The translations under genes and the position numbers were made by a program. The notes beneath the pieces were generated by a model that did no database searches, was not told the DNA's origin, and was given only the letters and a program-made list of their open reading frames with translations. A stretch of DNA of 64,000 nucleotides from Hymenopus coronatus (Eukaryota; Arthropoda; Insecta; Mantodea; Hymenopodidae), in assembly GCA_030762935.1 (NCBI GenBank), contig CM060888.1, positions 115,331,468 to 115,395,467 on the forward strand, read 5' to 3'. The number at the start of each line of letters is the position of its first letter. The first letter of the stretch is position 1. This document shows, piece by piece, positions 11,801 to 23,436 of the stretch.

Positions 11801-12539
11801 TAGTAGATATCCAAATGCTTTCGTATTTCAGTTATTTCTTTTATCTTGCTGGTATTGTGAATTTCAAGGCGAATATTGTGTTTATATGAAATGTTTATAT
11901 GCTGGCACTAATTGTAATGATTCTATGTGAATGACCTTTAATTCATACGAGTGATTTACATTATAAAACATATACTAAAATAAGGCGAGAAATTGTGTTA
12001 GGACACTTTTATTTGCTGATAAAATAAAAACATATGTTTGTAATAAAACTGAAGCTGAAGAATTTCTCGAAATTTGATAAATGACTCATATTAAAGCATA
12101 CATGAACTACCCAGATGCTTGAACTCGCTTTTTAAGCTGTGTTCTGTATTTGGTAAGTGTTGCATCATGATCTTCTGCCTATGAAGATGCTGTTTTGATT
12201 AAAATGTAACCGGCCTTTGTTTTTGTACTCTACGGACCACAGCAGCATTTTCTTCTCCGTGAAATCATAGCAACATAATTTCTTACAAGAGAAGTAGAAA
12301 AATACCCGCAAGCAGAGATGTAGGTTCTGCTAGTTATAAATAAAGAACGCAATTGATATTTTACATATTTTAATCTTTTTACATTAAAATAAAGGTATAA
12401 AATATCTTGTTGAATATAAGACACCGTTGGGCTTTTTAGGTACTTTAAAATGTATAAGAAAATAATATACACTTAGTGGTAAACATATATAATTTATTAA
12501 TAGAGAGTACAATAATTATAAAGAATTATGAGATAGGTG
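11801..12539. other. Intergenic A+T-rich stretch
   Basis: I see no repeat head, transposase motif or plausible exon here. Confidence 0.4.
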
Positions 12540-12780
12540 TTATATGTGGTAAAAGTTTGATATTGTTGTGTAGAACGAAATATGAGTAATTAAAGATTTG
12601 AAGCTTTCTTGATGTTGATTATTACAGATGACTTCACGGGATAGCAACCGAGTTAAATTGGAATCAAAGTAATCCAAGCTTTCGACCATCTTGACTCTGT
12701 GGTCTTCGTCAAGGAACTTTCGTTGGCACGAAATAAAAAACTTCAAACGTGTCATTAGTAGCCGGATTTCCTTGCGACGA
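12540..12780 (-). other. Unassigned open segment, possibly a retroelement 3' remnant
   Basis: On the - strand about 70 codons are open and include LDEDHRVKMVESLDYFDSN. The DNA phrase ACCACAGAGTCAAGATGGTC is not low-complexity, and I suspect the 3' part of a retroelement. I cannot name the family. It lies about 0.2 kb downstream (in - strand sense) of the gag-like remnant at 12970-13402, so the two could be parts of one element. Confidence 0.25.
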
Positions 12781-12969
12781 GACTGTTTTCTACTCTCGTG
12801 CCCAAAGTACTGCTGAGGTTGGCGATGACGTGCCCCCAGCTACGTTAATCATCAAGTTTGCTGGTCGGCTTGGTTGAAGGATATCGTTGTCTTTGGGTTG
12901 ATTTTCTCACCCGTCGTAATGAATACTCCTGATTTTCAAGATGGGCCTAACTGTCCCCATAGGTTGTCT

Positions 12970-13402
12970 TATACTAGCTGAGCTTCAGGCGGTTATATCT
13001 CGGCCTCTCACGTTCGTTCAGGGTTTTTAATCAGCTATTCAGTTGTCAGGGCGAACTCTTAGATCGGCTCCTCCGGCTGCTGCAGCTTTGACTTGAACTG
13101 ACCGCGGTTGGCTGCGGGCAAGTGACGCTTCCGGAACTGATTCTTGAGGGCCTCCCAGATGTCTCCGGACACTGCCGTCGTCGGAATCGCATTTAATATT
13201 TCTGCCACTTGTCCCTGTTCTGCAGCTTCCTCCTCTGCTGACCATATACTACGGATGGCAACAGTGACGGACTGTCCGCGGAAGACTTCGAAAATTAAGG
13301 GCCTATCGCATCTGGACGGCTTGACGCGTGCAGATATTGTTTAGCGTTCTGGCGTCTCGATCTTGAAGTCCTTAAGCCTTCTCTCGGCAGTTTTGCTACC
13401 AT
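12970..13402 (-). pseudogene. Gag-like remnant of an LTR retrotransposon
   Basis: On the - strand an ATG at 13402 opens MVAKLPREGLRTSRSRR. After a frameshift the frame continues as FRGQSVTVAIRSIW, then EEAAEQGQVAEILNAIP, then a segment of the form IWEALKNQFRKRHLPAANRG and then KSKLQQPEEPI, a stop, and EFALTTE. A W.AL..RF..RHL....R..LK...Q.P.E.. pattern is typical of Ty3/Gypsy-type Gag in arthropods. Codon-like composition and higher G+C set it apart from its surroundings. No zinc knuckle, protease or reverse transcriptase follows. Upstream, 13480-13830 is also G+C-richer and has a TATATAA-like site (about 13733), so it may be the 5' leader or LTR. I saw no clear primer-binding site. Confidence 0.5.
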
Positions 13403-14234
13403 TTTTAGATAAATATAACAACAAAAAATTAAAATGTCTTTAAATAAAAAACAAAAAAAAAACAGCTTCACTCAGATGCAGAATGCTGCTGCGGCTGCTC
13501 TCTGATCCAAATGCACTCTCCGAGCTCAGTCGCAAATTCACCCTCTCTGGCTCTGGGTACCCTCCTTATAATATAATACTTCTATTACGCAGCAAGAAAC
13601 TTCCAGAACTGAGGAAGGGCTCACACAAACGCTTTCCTTTTCCTCCCGTGGGCCACGATTGCCAATGCTCATACAAACACTGGAAAATGCAGGGGGTGAA
13701 GTAAAGCAGCTGCCCACGAACCTCTCTACAATTATATAAACCCCTTCACGCACATCTGCAGCAATTCAGCAGGCAAAGTAGAGGCACGCCCCTCCGGTGA
13801 ATTTGGGCACGTACACAGTAATTTCTAAAAACCAAAGAACAAACAAACAAAGAAAAACAATATATTATACATAAACTTCACAAATATCTACACATGTAAT
13901 TCCCGCCAAAATACATTTATTTTTTACTTATTTAATGATAACGGATCCTCCATAAACAGCAGTAACACAAGGCATTTACTCCGATAATAATATTGATTGA
14001 ATTGGTATAATGTTGCATATGTACGTGGACTATATATCTAAAGAAGACTTCAGCGAGGTGTTTTATATCATAGTACTGCATGTGATTACATAGATACTTG
14101 TATAGTGGGACCGAACAACCCGAAAATTACTCAAAAGCCTAGATTCGGTAGCGCCAACTGACTCATTCTTGTTCAGATATGGTTTTACATGTGGACTGCA
14201 CAGAGGCGCCAGAGTTGGAAGAATGGTTTGTTCA
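13403..14234. other. Possible LTR/leader of the gag-like element, then unassigned sequence
   Basis: The stretch 13480-13830 is G+C-richer than its surroundings and contiguous with the gag-like remnant on the - strand. I could not find paired LTRs. From 13830 to 14234 the sequence is A+T-rich and unassigned. Confidence 0.3.
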
Positions 14235-14363
14235 TTTTTACTTTCTCTAGCCCCGTATGTACAATGTATTGTATTCCACTAAAAAATACGATACCGAGAT
14301 TTCACCGGAAATATATGTTTTAGAGTCCCCTGTATCCAAAAAAAAAGCATTTTCACAAAAATG

Positions 14364-14416
<53 letters not shown>

Positions 14417-15162
14417 GTGTGCCAGTGTGTCCGTGTGTCCGTGTGTCTGTGAACACGATAACTCAAAAACGAAAAGCCGGTGAAGCACCTAACTTGGTAT
14501 TTAAGTTTAGTATCTTCCAGGGATGAGACACGAAGATTTTGAGAAAAATCCCCCCACCCCAAACTACCCTTTACCTGGAACTTTTTTCGAAAATTTTGAT
14601 TTTCTTAAAAATGGCTCTAATGTTTTTTATTAAAATATCGTATATTAAAGATATTTAGCTGACAAATAATATGTATATCTTGAATTTTCTGAGAATAGCT
14701 TCTAAAGACCTGTTTATTTTGGATGAATTTTGCTTACTTTGGCATAACTAGTAAACCGTAAGGGATAGACAATAACTTACTAAACAAAAAATGTAGGTCT
14801 TGTTAAAATACACAAGTTATGTCATATATGTTTTTCTGGTGGAGCGTACAGTTTTCGAGGTATTCAGTGTTATTAGTTTCAGTTGTGAAGTACTTTCACT
14901 TTTCTCAGAAGGGAGTGTGCGGTTTTCTTTTGTTCTACTCCTGGCCAAGAAAAGAAGGGGTTTGTAATGACAATCGCATAACGACAGCTTTTAAAACATT
15001 TGACAGCCTAGTGTATTCCCTTATTTTTTCGTACTTATAAGAAACTAAGTAAGAAGAACATTATGCTAACGAGTATCTCAATTGGCAAGATGCAGAAAGA
15101 AGAATAATCTTATGTAAGAAGTTTGTAGAACAGCTAGAGAAAGCTAACACATCAGGTTTTTA
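14235..15162 (+). mobile_element. HER repeat copy with expanded GT tract
   Basis: A full-length copy runs from TTTTTACTTTCTCTAGCCCC to CTAGAGAAAGCTAACACATCAGG. It is longer than most copies because its internal GT block has become a (GT)n tract. The right part belongs to the variant with TTCTTTTGTTCTACTCCTGG. TTTTTAC occurs at both outer ends and could be a target duplication. Confidence 0.9.
14367..14414. repeat. (GT)n microsatellite inside a HER copy
   Basis: A pure GT run is followed by a degenerate CCGTGTGCCAGTGTGTCC tail. It sits at the same internal position as the (AC)n tract of the copy at 8563. Confidence 0.95.
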
Positions 15163-17195
15163 CTCATATCGTCCCCAGTCCTACTAGATGACAGTTATGC
15201 ATCAATCATTCAGCGACCTGCTACCTTTATACCTAGAGCTTGCTCTCGTGCTGCCATTCAAACTGAGTTTATGGTTATAAAACTGATTCAGATTAACATC
15301 AGGAACAATCAACAAAAACAACATTGTCATTAGACTGACTTCGAGGCTCGCCATTCTTTCTTACTTCTGCCAACTTTATATATTCGGTACTCCGTCGAAA
15401 AGGGTATCTATGCAGTCCCTCTGAAATGTTTTATCCGGTACTGAGACTGCAGTATATTTTCTTGCTGGCCAGGAAGGAGATAAGCGGTATGGCCAGGCCT
15501 AAACATTCCTAGCCCACCACAATGTGGCGTGTATCACTGTTAACGTCGCGCGTCAAAAGTGTTTAATTGTGCTACAACTCATTGGGCAATATTTCGCAAT
15601 TTCTTAAACCACCTTTAGCCTATGTATGAGTTAAAATCACAGCGCTATGTGTGATTCTAATTGTATTTCTGATTTTTTTAGGAGATGGGACTACAAATAA
15701 TTTGCAGCTTATATAAAAGGTGCTCAGTAGGTACTGACTCTTCGGGTTTTTTTTTTCAGATAAAATCATTTATAAGTTATTGGGACAATTAAAATAAGCA
15801 CCACCTGTAGAAAAATACTTTAATAATAACCTTTGGAAAAACCGATGGTAAAAGTAAGTGAGGGCTGGTAAATACTTTGTTATGAACGTTATGGTATGTT
15901 CTCTGGTGCAGATAACACCACAAAATAGTAAGAGCCAGTGTTAAAGATTTATCGGAAACTGTATAATTAATGAGAAGGTTCGACTTTAACGCTACCCGCT
16001 GTAGGAAGGATGAGCATGTGGGCGAATCCTGGCTGATCCTGTGGTTGCGGAACATCTGGTGAGCAGAAAATAATTACCTTCCGCTCCTTCTTCCTTTGCT
16101 GTGATTTATGGGTTCGTTTCCATGCGGTGGTCCATTGCATGCTGCATTCATTTAGGCTGCAGTGGTGGGCAATTGATCATGAACTCTAGTGGGGCATTGC
16201 CGAAGCACACGAACAATTGAAAGGCAGCTGACTGCTGCTCTAGACTTCACTCCTTTTGCTTTTAATTCCAACAACTTTGTTGCAAACTGCAGCTTTACTC
16301 ACATTATCTAAATGAATTATTGGTTATCTTTCAACCTCTCTTTTCCTCCCTCCTGTTCTCTTTTTGTCTGTTCAGGTAACATTACCAAATGCAATAGTAC
16401 AGGCAATAGATTTTTCACTGTGGAGTTAATCATTATATCAATAATCATTAAGACAAACTAAGAAGGAAACAAGCGAATATAGAGACAATGTTGATGTTTA
16501 ATGTACCTTCAAAACGAGCACATTTTCTGTAATTACAGTATTTGGAGACACTGGAAAGGGGAAATAAACACGTCACGCGTCTGCAGCAACAGGTACCACA
16601 AAGTTCTGATGCATATATTCGATCTGGGCACGAGAAACTTTGGCCTTTGAACTGTCTCAAAAGAGTATGACTAAAAATATTAATATTACATCAATGAAAC
16701 AATGTCATTTTATGTAACATCAAATATCTTGAAACTATAGTGTTTCAAATTTCCACAGTTCCATGCTGTTCTAAGGGCCTCTCATTCAGTATTTAGAAGA
16801 AGAAATGAAAGCAGTAAACTTACAGGTCAGCCTAACTCAAAACGGCCAGTAAATACCTCGTATTTTTTAAAACCAGCGGTATTTTGTGTATGTATTGGAC
16901 TACATAGTCCAACAATTCCTGCAAAATGTCGTATCTCTGTGCAAACTAGTCTTCATTATAATAAGCGGCATTCACACAAAATTACATCTTTAAATATAAA
17001 TATATAAAAACACGATGTCCCTTGAAACGATGATAACAAATAATTTATTATGCTAGTAGGCATTATGTAATTATCTTAACCATATGTTTAGGCACCACGA
17101 TTTTTAAAAATAGGAAAAAGAAAAGTATTCAACTCAAAACGAAAAAAAAAATATTAAAAATGCTGGCACTAAAAAGTAGGAAAAGCAGATAAAAA
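15163..17195. other. Intergenic stretch without an assigned feature
   Basis: Two short open frames on the - strand (15789-16055, about 88 codons; 16448-16660, about 70 codons with a Cys-rich PDRIYASELCGTCCC segment) have no family I know and no clear splice signals. The rest is A+T-rich. Confidence 0.4.
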
Positions 17196-17964
17196 ATAAG
17201 ATGTAATTCATTCACATGACTTTCTTTTTTACATCCTCTATTTACTTCATGCTAATTGACAAAAATTAACAGAAATAGTCTTGTTAGTTGCTTCCTTTTA
17301 ACTAGAAACGGAATAAGGGAGTACCATAAGTTAAAGTGATACTCAAAGCTGGTTACTATGTGACTGAAGCTTCTTTGTATGGACAGGAGTTGACAAATTC
17401 CTGTATGAGAAAAGTATACTTTTTTAAACCTGAAACAAATAACAAGGAATATCTCAAAAACGACCATCTCCACGAAAAAAATGTATATTACATCGTGTGT
17501 TTTAACATACTCGACAATTTCTGTTACGTAGGTATTTGTCTATCTCTTACGGTTCACCAGTTATACAACATTCCGTAAAATTCATCCAGAATAAAGCAGT
17601 CTTAAGAGACTATTCCCAGAAAATTCAAGATATACATTTTATCTTTAATGTAGGTACGATATTTTAATCAAAATCGTTAGAGCCATTTTTGAGAAAATCA
17701 AAATGTTTTTTCCATGTAAAGGGTAGTTGGGGGTGGGAAAATTTTCTTGAAAACCTTCGTGTCGCATCTTTAGAAGATACCAAACTTAAATGGCAAATTT
17801 GGTATATAGCGGTCTTTTCATTTTTAAGCTATGCTGTCCACAGACACACACGGACCTTTTTCTAAAAATGTATTTACGGTGTAATCTCGATATCGAATTT
17901 TTGGGTGGATTGCAATACCTTCTCTATACATATGTATATGGTACATTTAGAGAAAATAATAAAA
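17196..17964 (-). mobile_element. HER repeat copy, near full length
   Basis: It reads on the - strand from TTATTTTCTCTAAATGTACC (left end) to GTCATGTGAATGAATTACAT (right end). The block orders match the reference copy, with a short deletion in the GT/AAAGCATTTTT region. Confidence 0.85.
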
Positions 17965-18535
17965 TATCCCACAAAAGATTAGCGCAAGAGAGTTGTTGGA
18001 TGGGCACTGCCTACGGCGAGCAACACATTATCGCGTTGATCTAAATTTCTCGTTCTTGAACAACACCAACTTCCATATCGAATGTGTTACGATGAAAATT
18101 CTTTTTAAATCAACATAAACATATATAATAAATGATATGAAAAGGGAATTAACAATCAATTTTAATTTGGAAAAATGACACTTGAGGGTTTCTTTTAAAA
18201 GCGGTAAAACTCTTTTGTCAAACACCCTCAGTATTACTACTTGCGTTATTTCCGGCACATATTACTAGTATTAGATTGTACAGTTACTTCTACAATGTAG
18301 CTTGGCTGCGTTTATGTATGAGTAGTAATTTTATTTTCCAGTTTCTCGCACCCCGAATATTCTGCAACTTGTCTACATTCTGTGCAAATTCCAACTCGAT
18401 TTGAATGTTCTGTTGGAATGGAATAGTGATCCAGCATCAATGGAGCCGACATTTTCAGATCCTTTGTTGTCCTTTCAGTGTGCGACTACTTCTGTTGTGA
18501 AACCTATAATGGATAAATAATTGATAATTATACTA
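17965..18535. other. Intergenic stretch
   Basis: I see nothing assignable between the HER copy and the Tc-like transposon. Confidence 0.4.
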
Positions 18536-19945
18536 ACGGGTCATCGAGAGGTCGCTCCGCACCTCCCGTGTGACCAAGATTCCCCTAGAGTCGGGAATTC
18601 TGGTGAGAGCACTGACTGGCGCGAGCGTATGGTGAAAACGTTTCGATGGTTACGAAAACTGCTAGGTTGACCATATTCATGTAAGAAAGGTAATGAGGAA
18701 AAATAATATGCAACTAACCTTTTTAAAGAAGATGTTGAAAATGGTTACCATTTTCTTGAAGACACAAATTCACTCGTTTTGATTTATTTTCGAACACTAA
18801 TTAATGTCTCCTTTGTTACAGATGTTATGTAATCTTCTATTGCCGTTTTCAGCTCATCGGTTGTTTTTGGATTGTCCTAATAGACCAAAGCTTTATCGGC
18901 TCTCCAAAGAAAATAATCCGGAGGGGTAAAATCAGGGGACCGCGGAGGCCACAACTTTTAGAAATTAGTCTTTCCCCCAAAAATTCCACTAACAGTCCCA
19001 TGGATTTATACAATGTATGAACAGTGGCGTTAACTTGTAAAAATGCACCGTTCACTTTCTTCATTTAGCTGTGAAATAAATGGAAAAATAATATCCGAGT
19101 AGTAAGCATCTGAATTAATTGAGTTATGGAAAAAATTGGAGCAATAATTTGAGAGCGAGAGATCGCACACCAGCACCAATTTGCTCTGAATGTAAAGGGA
19201 TTTCCTGAATTGCATTAGGATTTTCAGTAGACCATACTCACGTATTTTGTGAATTTACGCATCCTGATAAGGGAACCAAGCTTCATCAGTAAAAAATGTC
19301 CTATCTAACACGTCCTATCTATCAATTCCATGGCGCAAAATAAACCTACAATACTGAACTCATTTCCCATTATCTGTGGGTTTTAATTCGTGAACGACTG
19401 TTATCTTATATGGATATAAACCTAGTACTTTTTTGACTGCTTTGTATGCGGAACCGTAAGAGAGATCACACTATTGGGCTAATTTGTTTATTGATTTCTG
19501 TAGACTTTTAAGCAATCTATCAGATATATCCGATAGCTTTTCTTCTGTTCTTCCACTTTTAACAACATTATGCATGGAACCTGACTCCCGCAATTTATTA
19601 ATTAAATCACGCACAGCATCTCGGTTCGGTAGTTTTGAGTTAGGGAACCTGACAACGAAGATTTGTTTCATTTTCTCAGTATAATTTCCATGTTCATTAA
19701 ACATGTTCTCCATTAGAAATACACGTTCCTCTGTAGAATACATTGATTTCACTTCAGGCACACTTCAGAACTCACAACATAGTAGACCATAATAACCAGT
19801 ACAATAAACTCGTGCGCTAGCAGCAGTTGATAACGCCGATAATCATAACATCCCGTTGGAATCGAATACGATAAATCTACAGATGCCAAACTTTTATCGA
19901 GCGGTGGCCAGCAGCAAGGTGCGGAGGAAGTTCTTGATGACCCGT
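18536..19945 (-). mobile_element. Tc/mariner-like DNA transposon with TIRs and TA target sites
   Basis: The left end is ACGGGTCATCGAGAGGTCGC and the inverted right end is ACGGGTCATCAAGAACTTCC; both continue into TCCGCACCT. TA precedes the left end (18534-18535) and follows the right end (19946-19947). At 1.41 kb it has the length of an autonomous element. It carries one transposase frame on the - strand, now broken by stops and frameshifts. Confidence 0.85.
18700..19761 (-). pseudogene. Transposase pseudogene, Tc/mariner superfamily
   Basis: The ATG is at 19761. The first 96 codons are intact and hold a helix-turn-helix region (STEERVFLMENMFNEHGNY, then RDAVRDLINKLRESGS) and a GRTEEKL linker. 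A TAG follows KLAQ at about 19469. The frame resumes with CDLSYGSAYKAVKK, ITVVHELKP, QYCRFILRHGI and the first catalytic motif FFTDEAWF. Downstream, GAFLQVNATVHTLYKSM aligns with the usual QQDGATAHT..SM, so the second catalytic Asp appears replaced (by Val in my alignment). The third motif, WPPRSPDFTPPDYFLW, is intact after another frameshift. This architecture is that of a large group of arthropod transposases often annotated as Tc3/mariner-like. It cannot be functional as it stands. Confidence 0.85.
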
Positions 19946-20002
19946 TATTAAGTATACCATACAGCCACCTAAATTAGGGAGATTTTATTTCTTATTCCTT
20001 TT

Positions 20003-20655
20003 ATTATTTTCCCTACATGTGCTATGTACATACTCTGTATGTGTGTGTGTCCATTAAATACTAAATCTTCATATTTAAGTTTGGTATCTTCCAAGGATAG
20101 TACACAAAGATTTTTAAGAAAAGCCCCCCACACCAAACCACCCTTTACGTGGATATTTAAGACATTTATATGACAAATAAAATGTATAATTTGAACTTTC
20201 TGAGAATAGCCTCTAAAGGACTTTATATTGTGTATGATTTTTATTGAATTTTGCATAACTGGCAAGCCGAAAGAGATAGACAAAAACTTAACTTGCAACA
20301 AATGTAGAGCTCGTTAAAACAAACGATTTATGTCGTATACATTTTGTCGTGGAGTTGACCATATTCGAGATATTGTTATTGATTTCAATTTTAAAATACT
20401 CTAAACTTTCCTCATACAGGAATTTGTCATCGCTTGGCCAAGCAAAGAAACGGATTTTAATCTCGTAGCAACCACATTTTTCGATTTCATCCTAGTATAT
20501 ACTTTATTTCCTATCTACTTACAATGGAGCATGTAATAAGACGGTTTCTGCTAATGTTTATCTCGATTAGCATGAAATAGAAGAATAGGTTTACTAACAA
20601 TAATGTATTACAGAAATGTAGAGAAAGTCATGTGAATGCAGCACGTTAGATTTTG
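20003..20655 (+). mobile_element. HER repeat copy with internal deletions
   Basis: The left terminus (CCCTACATGTGCTATGTACA) and the right terminus (GTAGAGAAAGTCATGTGAATG) are present. The segment between the CACCCAAAAATTC block and the GT-rich block is missing, as are about 60 bases around AAAATGGCTCTAACG. It starts about 60 bases beyond the transposon at 18536-19945. Confidence 0.8.
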
Positions 20656-20942
20656 TTCTCTATATTTGCATAATTACTTATCTGTTTTGGACATGCTCAT
20701 GGGCAGTGACTGTAATATAGGATAAGCACTTGCAGAATCGCGCATTGCGCATCGTCTAGCTGCTGCGATCGGAAGTGAGCATAGTTAATATTTGGGGATC
20801 GAAAACCCCTCCCGCCGCAAAGTCAGAAATTATTTTTTTCGCGTTCTATCGGTGGTAACATTAAAATGAAACTCGTATATCTTCCTATAAATGCTACGGG
20901 TATGTAGGTATTTTTTAAACTGAAATGGCATAGTGTAAGTTA

Positions 20943-21800
20943 AAAAATATGGTGTGTTACTCACATGACTTTCTCTAGCTGCTCTACAAACAAACTTCTA
21001 AGAAACGACTCTTCTTCTTTCTACTCAATGCTAATCGAGATAAACATTAGCAGAATACTTTTATTACTTAGTTTCTTATAAGTAGAAGGGGACTAAGGGA
21101 ATGCACTAGCCAAAAATGATAGTCAAATGTTTTAAAAGCATCATTGTAAATCGCTTCTTTGCTTGGCCAGGAGTAGAGCAAAAGAAAAACGAACGTTTAA
21201 TGTCTGAGAAAAGTATAAGTACTCCACAATTGAAGCCAAAAATAAGGAATATCTTGGAAACGGTTACTTCCACAACAAAAACGTAAAGTACATAAATTGT
21301 GTGTTTTGACAAGGTGTAGATTTTTTGTGTAATGAGTTTTTGTCTATTTCTTACGGCTTAGATGTTAAGCAAAATTCATCTAGAACAAAGAGGTCTTTCC
21401 AGAAAGTTCAAGATATACATTTTATTTGGGATGTAAATAACTTTAATATACGAGATTTTAATAAAAATTGTTAAGAAAATTAAATAAAAATTAAAAATTT
21501 TCGAAAATGTTTACATTTAATGGGCAGTTTGTGGTGGGGAGGGTGGACTTTCTTGAAAATGTTCGTGTTGCATTTTTGGAAGATACTAAACCTCAATACC
21601 AAGTTTGATATTTAACTGTCATTTCGTTTTTGAGCTGTGTTGTCCACAGAAGCACACGGACCTTTTCTAAAATGCTTTTTTCGGACTCGGAGGACCCCCA
21701 AACTACACTATTTGCGGTGAAATCTCGACATCGACTTTTTGGATGGAATGCAATACTTCTCTATACCTATGCATATAAAACGTGCTATAGCAAGTAAAAC
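20943..21800 (-). mobile_element. HER repeat copy, near full length
   Basis: On the - strand it runs from TTTTACTTGCTATAGCACGT to GACTTTCTCTAGCTGC-type ends read inward. It belongs to the variant with TTTGCTCTACTCCTGGCCAA in the right half. With the + strand copy at 20003 it forms an inverted pair about 290 bases apart (tail to tail). Confidence 0.85.
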
Positions 21801-22103
21801 ATTGAATTATTTAACGTTTCAACTCCCGGAAATTAAATAAAATTTACTTTATAGTCAATTACAGCAGAGGCATGTCAATTGATTTACATAGTGTATAGGC
21901 TTGCGTATCAAGAGAACCTAGCGAATGGAAACTATAAGTGATAAATTACTCCTATTTTGCAGAACACTTATCTTCTATAAGCACGCAACGTTTTAATTCA
22001 AAATGAATGATAATTTTTCACTTTTCGATTTCATTTGAAATGACACTTATAGTTAATTTACTTTCAGAATGACAAGTTTTGCTGAAATATCAACTATCTA
22101 CAT
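21801..22103. other. Intergenic A+T-rich stretch
   Basis: Nothing recognisable. Confidence 0.4.
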
Positions 22104-22718
22104 CAGGCATGTCCTAACTGAAATAGCAGAGGGGAGGACAGAGTAACTCATTAAGCTTTTCAACTCACCGTGAAGTTTAGCACATGCCACTATGCGACGT
22201 AATGAAATTGTAAACACTACCTTCCTCATCTGTATCTATTTTTGTCTGTTTGTGATATTTTTTTATTTTGGACAGCTCCATCAATAGCTGCTTCTAAGGA
22301 TGATATACTGAGCCGTAATAGATGAACCAATGGTCGTTGCGTAGTCTATTATGATATTGGTTTTTTATATAAATCACATACGTTAGATAAGCTTTGCTTG
22401 CAAATGTATGTAGAGCCAAACGTTGCTATTAAATGTGATGCAAATAATCTTTTGCAAGATTTAAACAGTTCCCGACCTCTTTCTTTTGAACCTTTTATAT
22501 TCCTAAACTGTTGCAGAGCAAGTAATTCATTTTGCAGTTGTGTGTAGCCTATGAAAATTACATAAAATGACACTTCCTGCATTGCAAAACTGGCATCTAT
22601 TTATGTTTGTTTACAAATAGCCCACTCCCTACCGACCACTGCATGTGCGATTCACCAGTACTTGACTAGAGTCGGCGGAATGTCAATACCTCGCAAGAGT
22701 TACCTTTGGACATGCCTG
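22104..22718 (-). mobile_element. hAT-type deletion derivative with TIRs
   Basis: The left end begins CAGGCATGTCCTAA and the right end inverted begins CAGGCATGTCCAAA. The 8 bases outside are ATCTACAT (22096-22103) and CTTTACAC (22719-22726). They match at five positions and both fit the nTYTAnAn preference of hAT target sites, so they may be an eroded 8-bp duplication. The 615-bp interior keeps only the C-terminal part of a transposase on the - strand. Confidence 0.75.
22349..22582 (-). pseudogene. hAT transposase C-terminal dimerisation region
   Basis: The - strand frame reads YTQLQNELLALQ, FRNIKGSKERGRELF, then LFASHLIATFGSTYICKQSL and SNVCDLYK. The pattern LQ.EL..L......F.......FY..L.....L......M...FGSTY.CE..FS is that of the C-terminal dimerisation region of hAT transposases, particularly the group related to GTF2IRD2, FAM200 and ZBED proteins. 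Here the usual CE..FS is CKQSLS, and the S/T-rich end (LTDEHL) is lost. About 78 codons survive out of several hundred. The enclosing inverted repeats support the assignment. Confidence 0.7.
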
Positions 22719-23183
22719 CTTTACACTACAGCAGGTTTATGGGTAAAGATAAAAAAATAAAGAAAATTGTCAATCCATTCATACATATCTGAATAACCGT
22801 CAAGTTATTTCAACATTTTGAGCTTCTGTTCTATTACAGAATAGCCCTAATTAGGGAAATTACAAAGTGAAATTTGAAGTTCAAGGTACTGAGTTTTGTT
22901 ATTCGGTGACATAGGGGATTCTGGATTCGAGCCCTGTTAAAGATATGTGTGCGCGCAAGCGTATTTGTATGTGTGTGGTAGTGTATAGGTATATGGGGCG
23001 TGTAATAGCAAAACCCCAGAAAACGATAGCGAAAAGTTACAAAAATGGCTGCAATAGAAATAAATATTTTGTATCAATCTAGAAAAATGTTTTAAAATCT
23101 AAAATTTAATCTAGAAAAGTTGTGAAATAATCCAATTTATCGACTCCATTAGTTATACGATTTAGAAACAAGAACAAAATGCT
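22719..23183. other. Intergenic A+T-rich stretch
   Basis: Only a weak B-box-like GGATTCGAGCCC at about 22923 stands out, with no A box that I could confirm. Confidence 0.4.
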
Positions 23184-23436
23184 TCCGTCGTGGAGTGCTT
23201 AGTGAGCTGACTTCTCATCTGGATGTCCTGGATTCGATTCCCGGCTGGGGCGGGGAATATTTCTTTAAGCGGAATCATTCACTATTCTCCCAGAGTCTGG
23301 AAGTATGCCTGCGAGAGTGACTGTGTGTATACTTGAAGAAAAGAAGATGAATTGTCAACGAATTGTTTCTAAAGCAAAGCCTCCCTTATGACCTTTGTGT
23401 TAAAGGGGGCTATAAAACTGAAACATTAAAAAATAC
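23184..23436 (+). mobile_element. tRNA-derived SINE, second family
   Basis: The head is GTCGTGGAGTGCTTAGTGAG (A box region), then TCTGGATGTCCTGGATTCGA with B box GGATTCGATTCCCGGC. The body (TGGGGCGGGGAATATTTC, AGTCTGGAAGTATGCCTGCG) ends in GGGGGCTATAAAACTGAAAC and an A-rich tail. Head and body differ from the SINE at 11404. Confidence 0.7.

Noticed and set aside
22895..22960. Possible SINE head with GGATTCGAGCCC
   Set aside because: No A box at an acceptable distance and no recognisable body.
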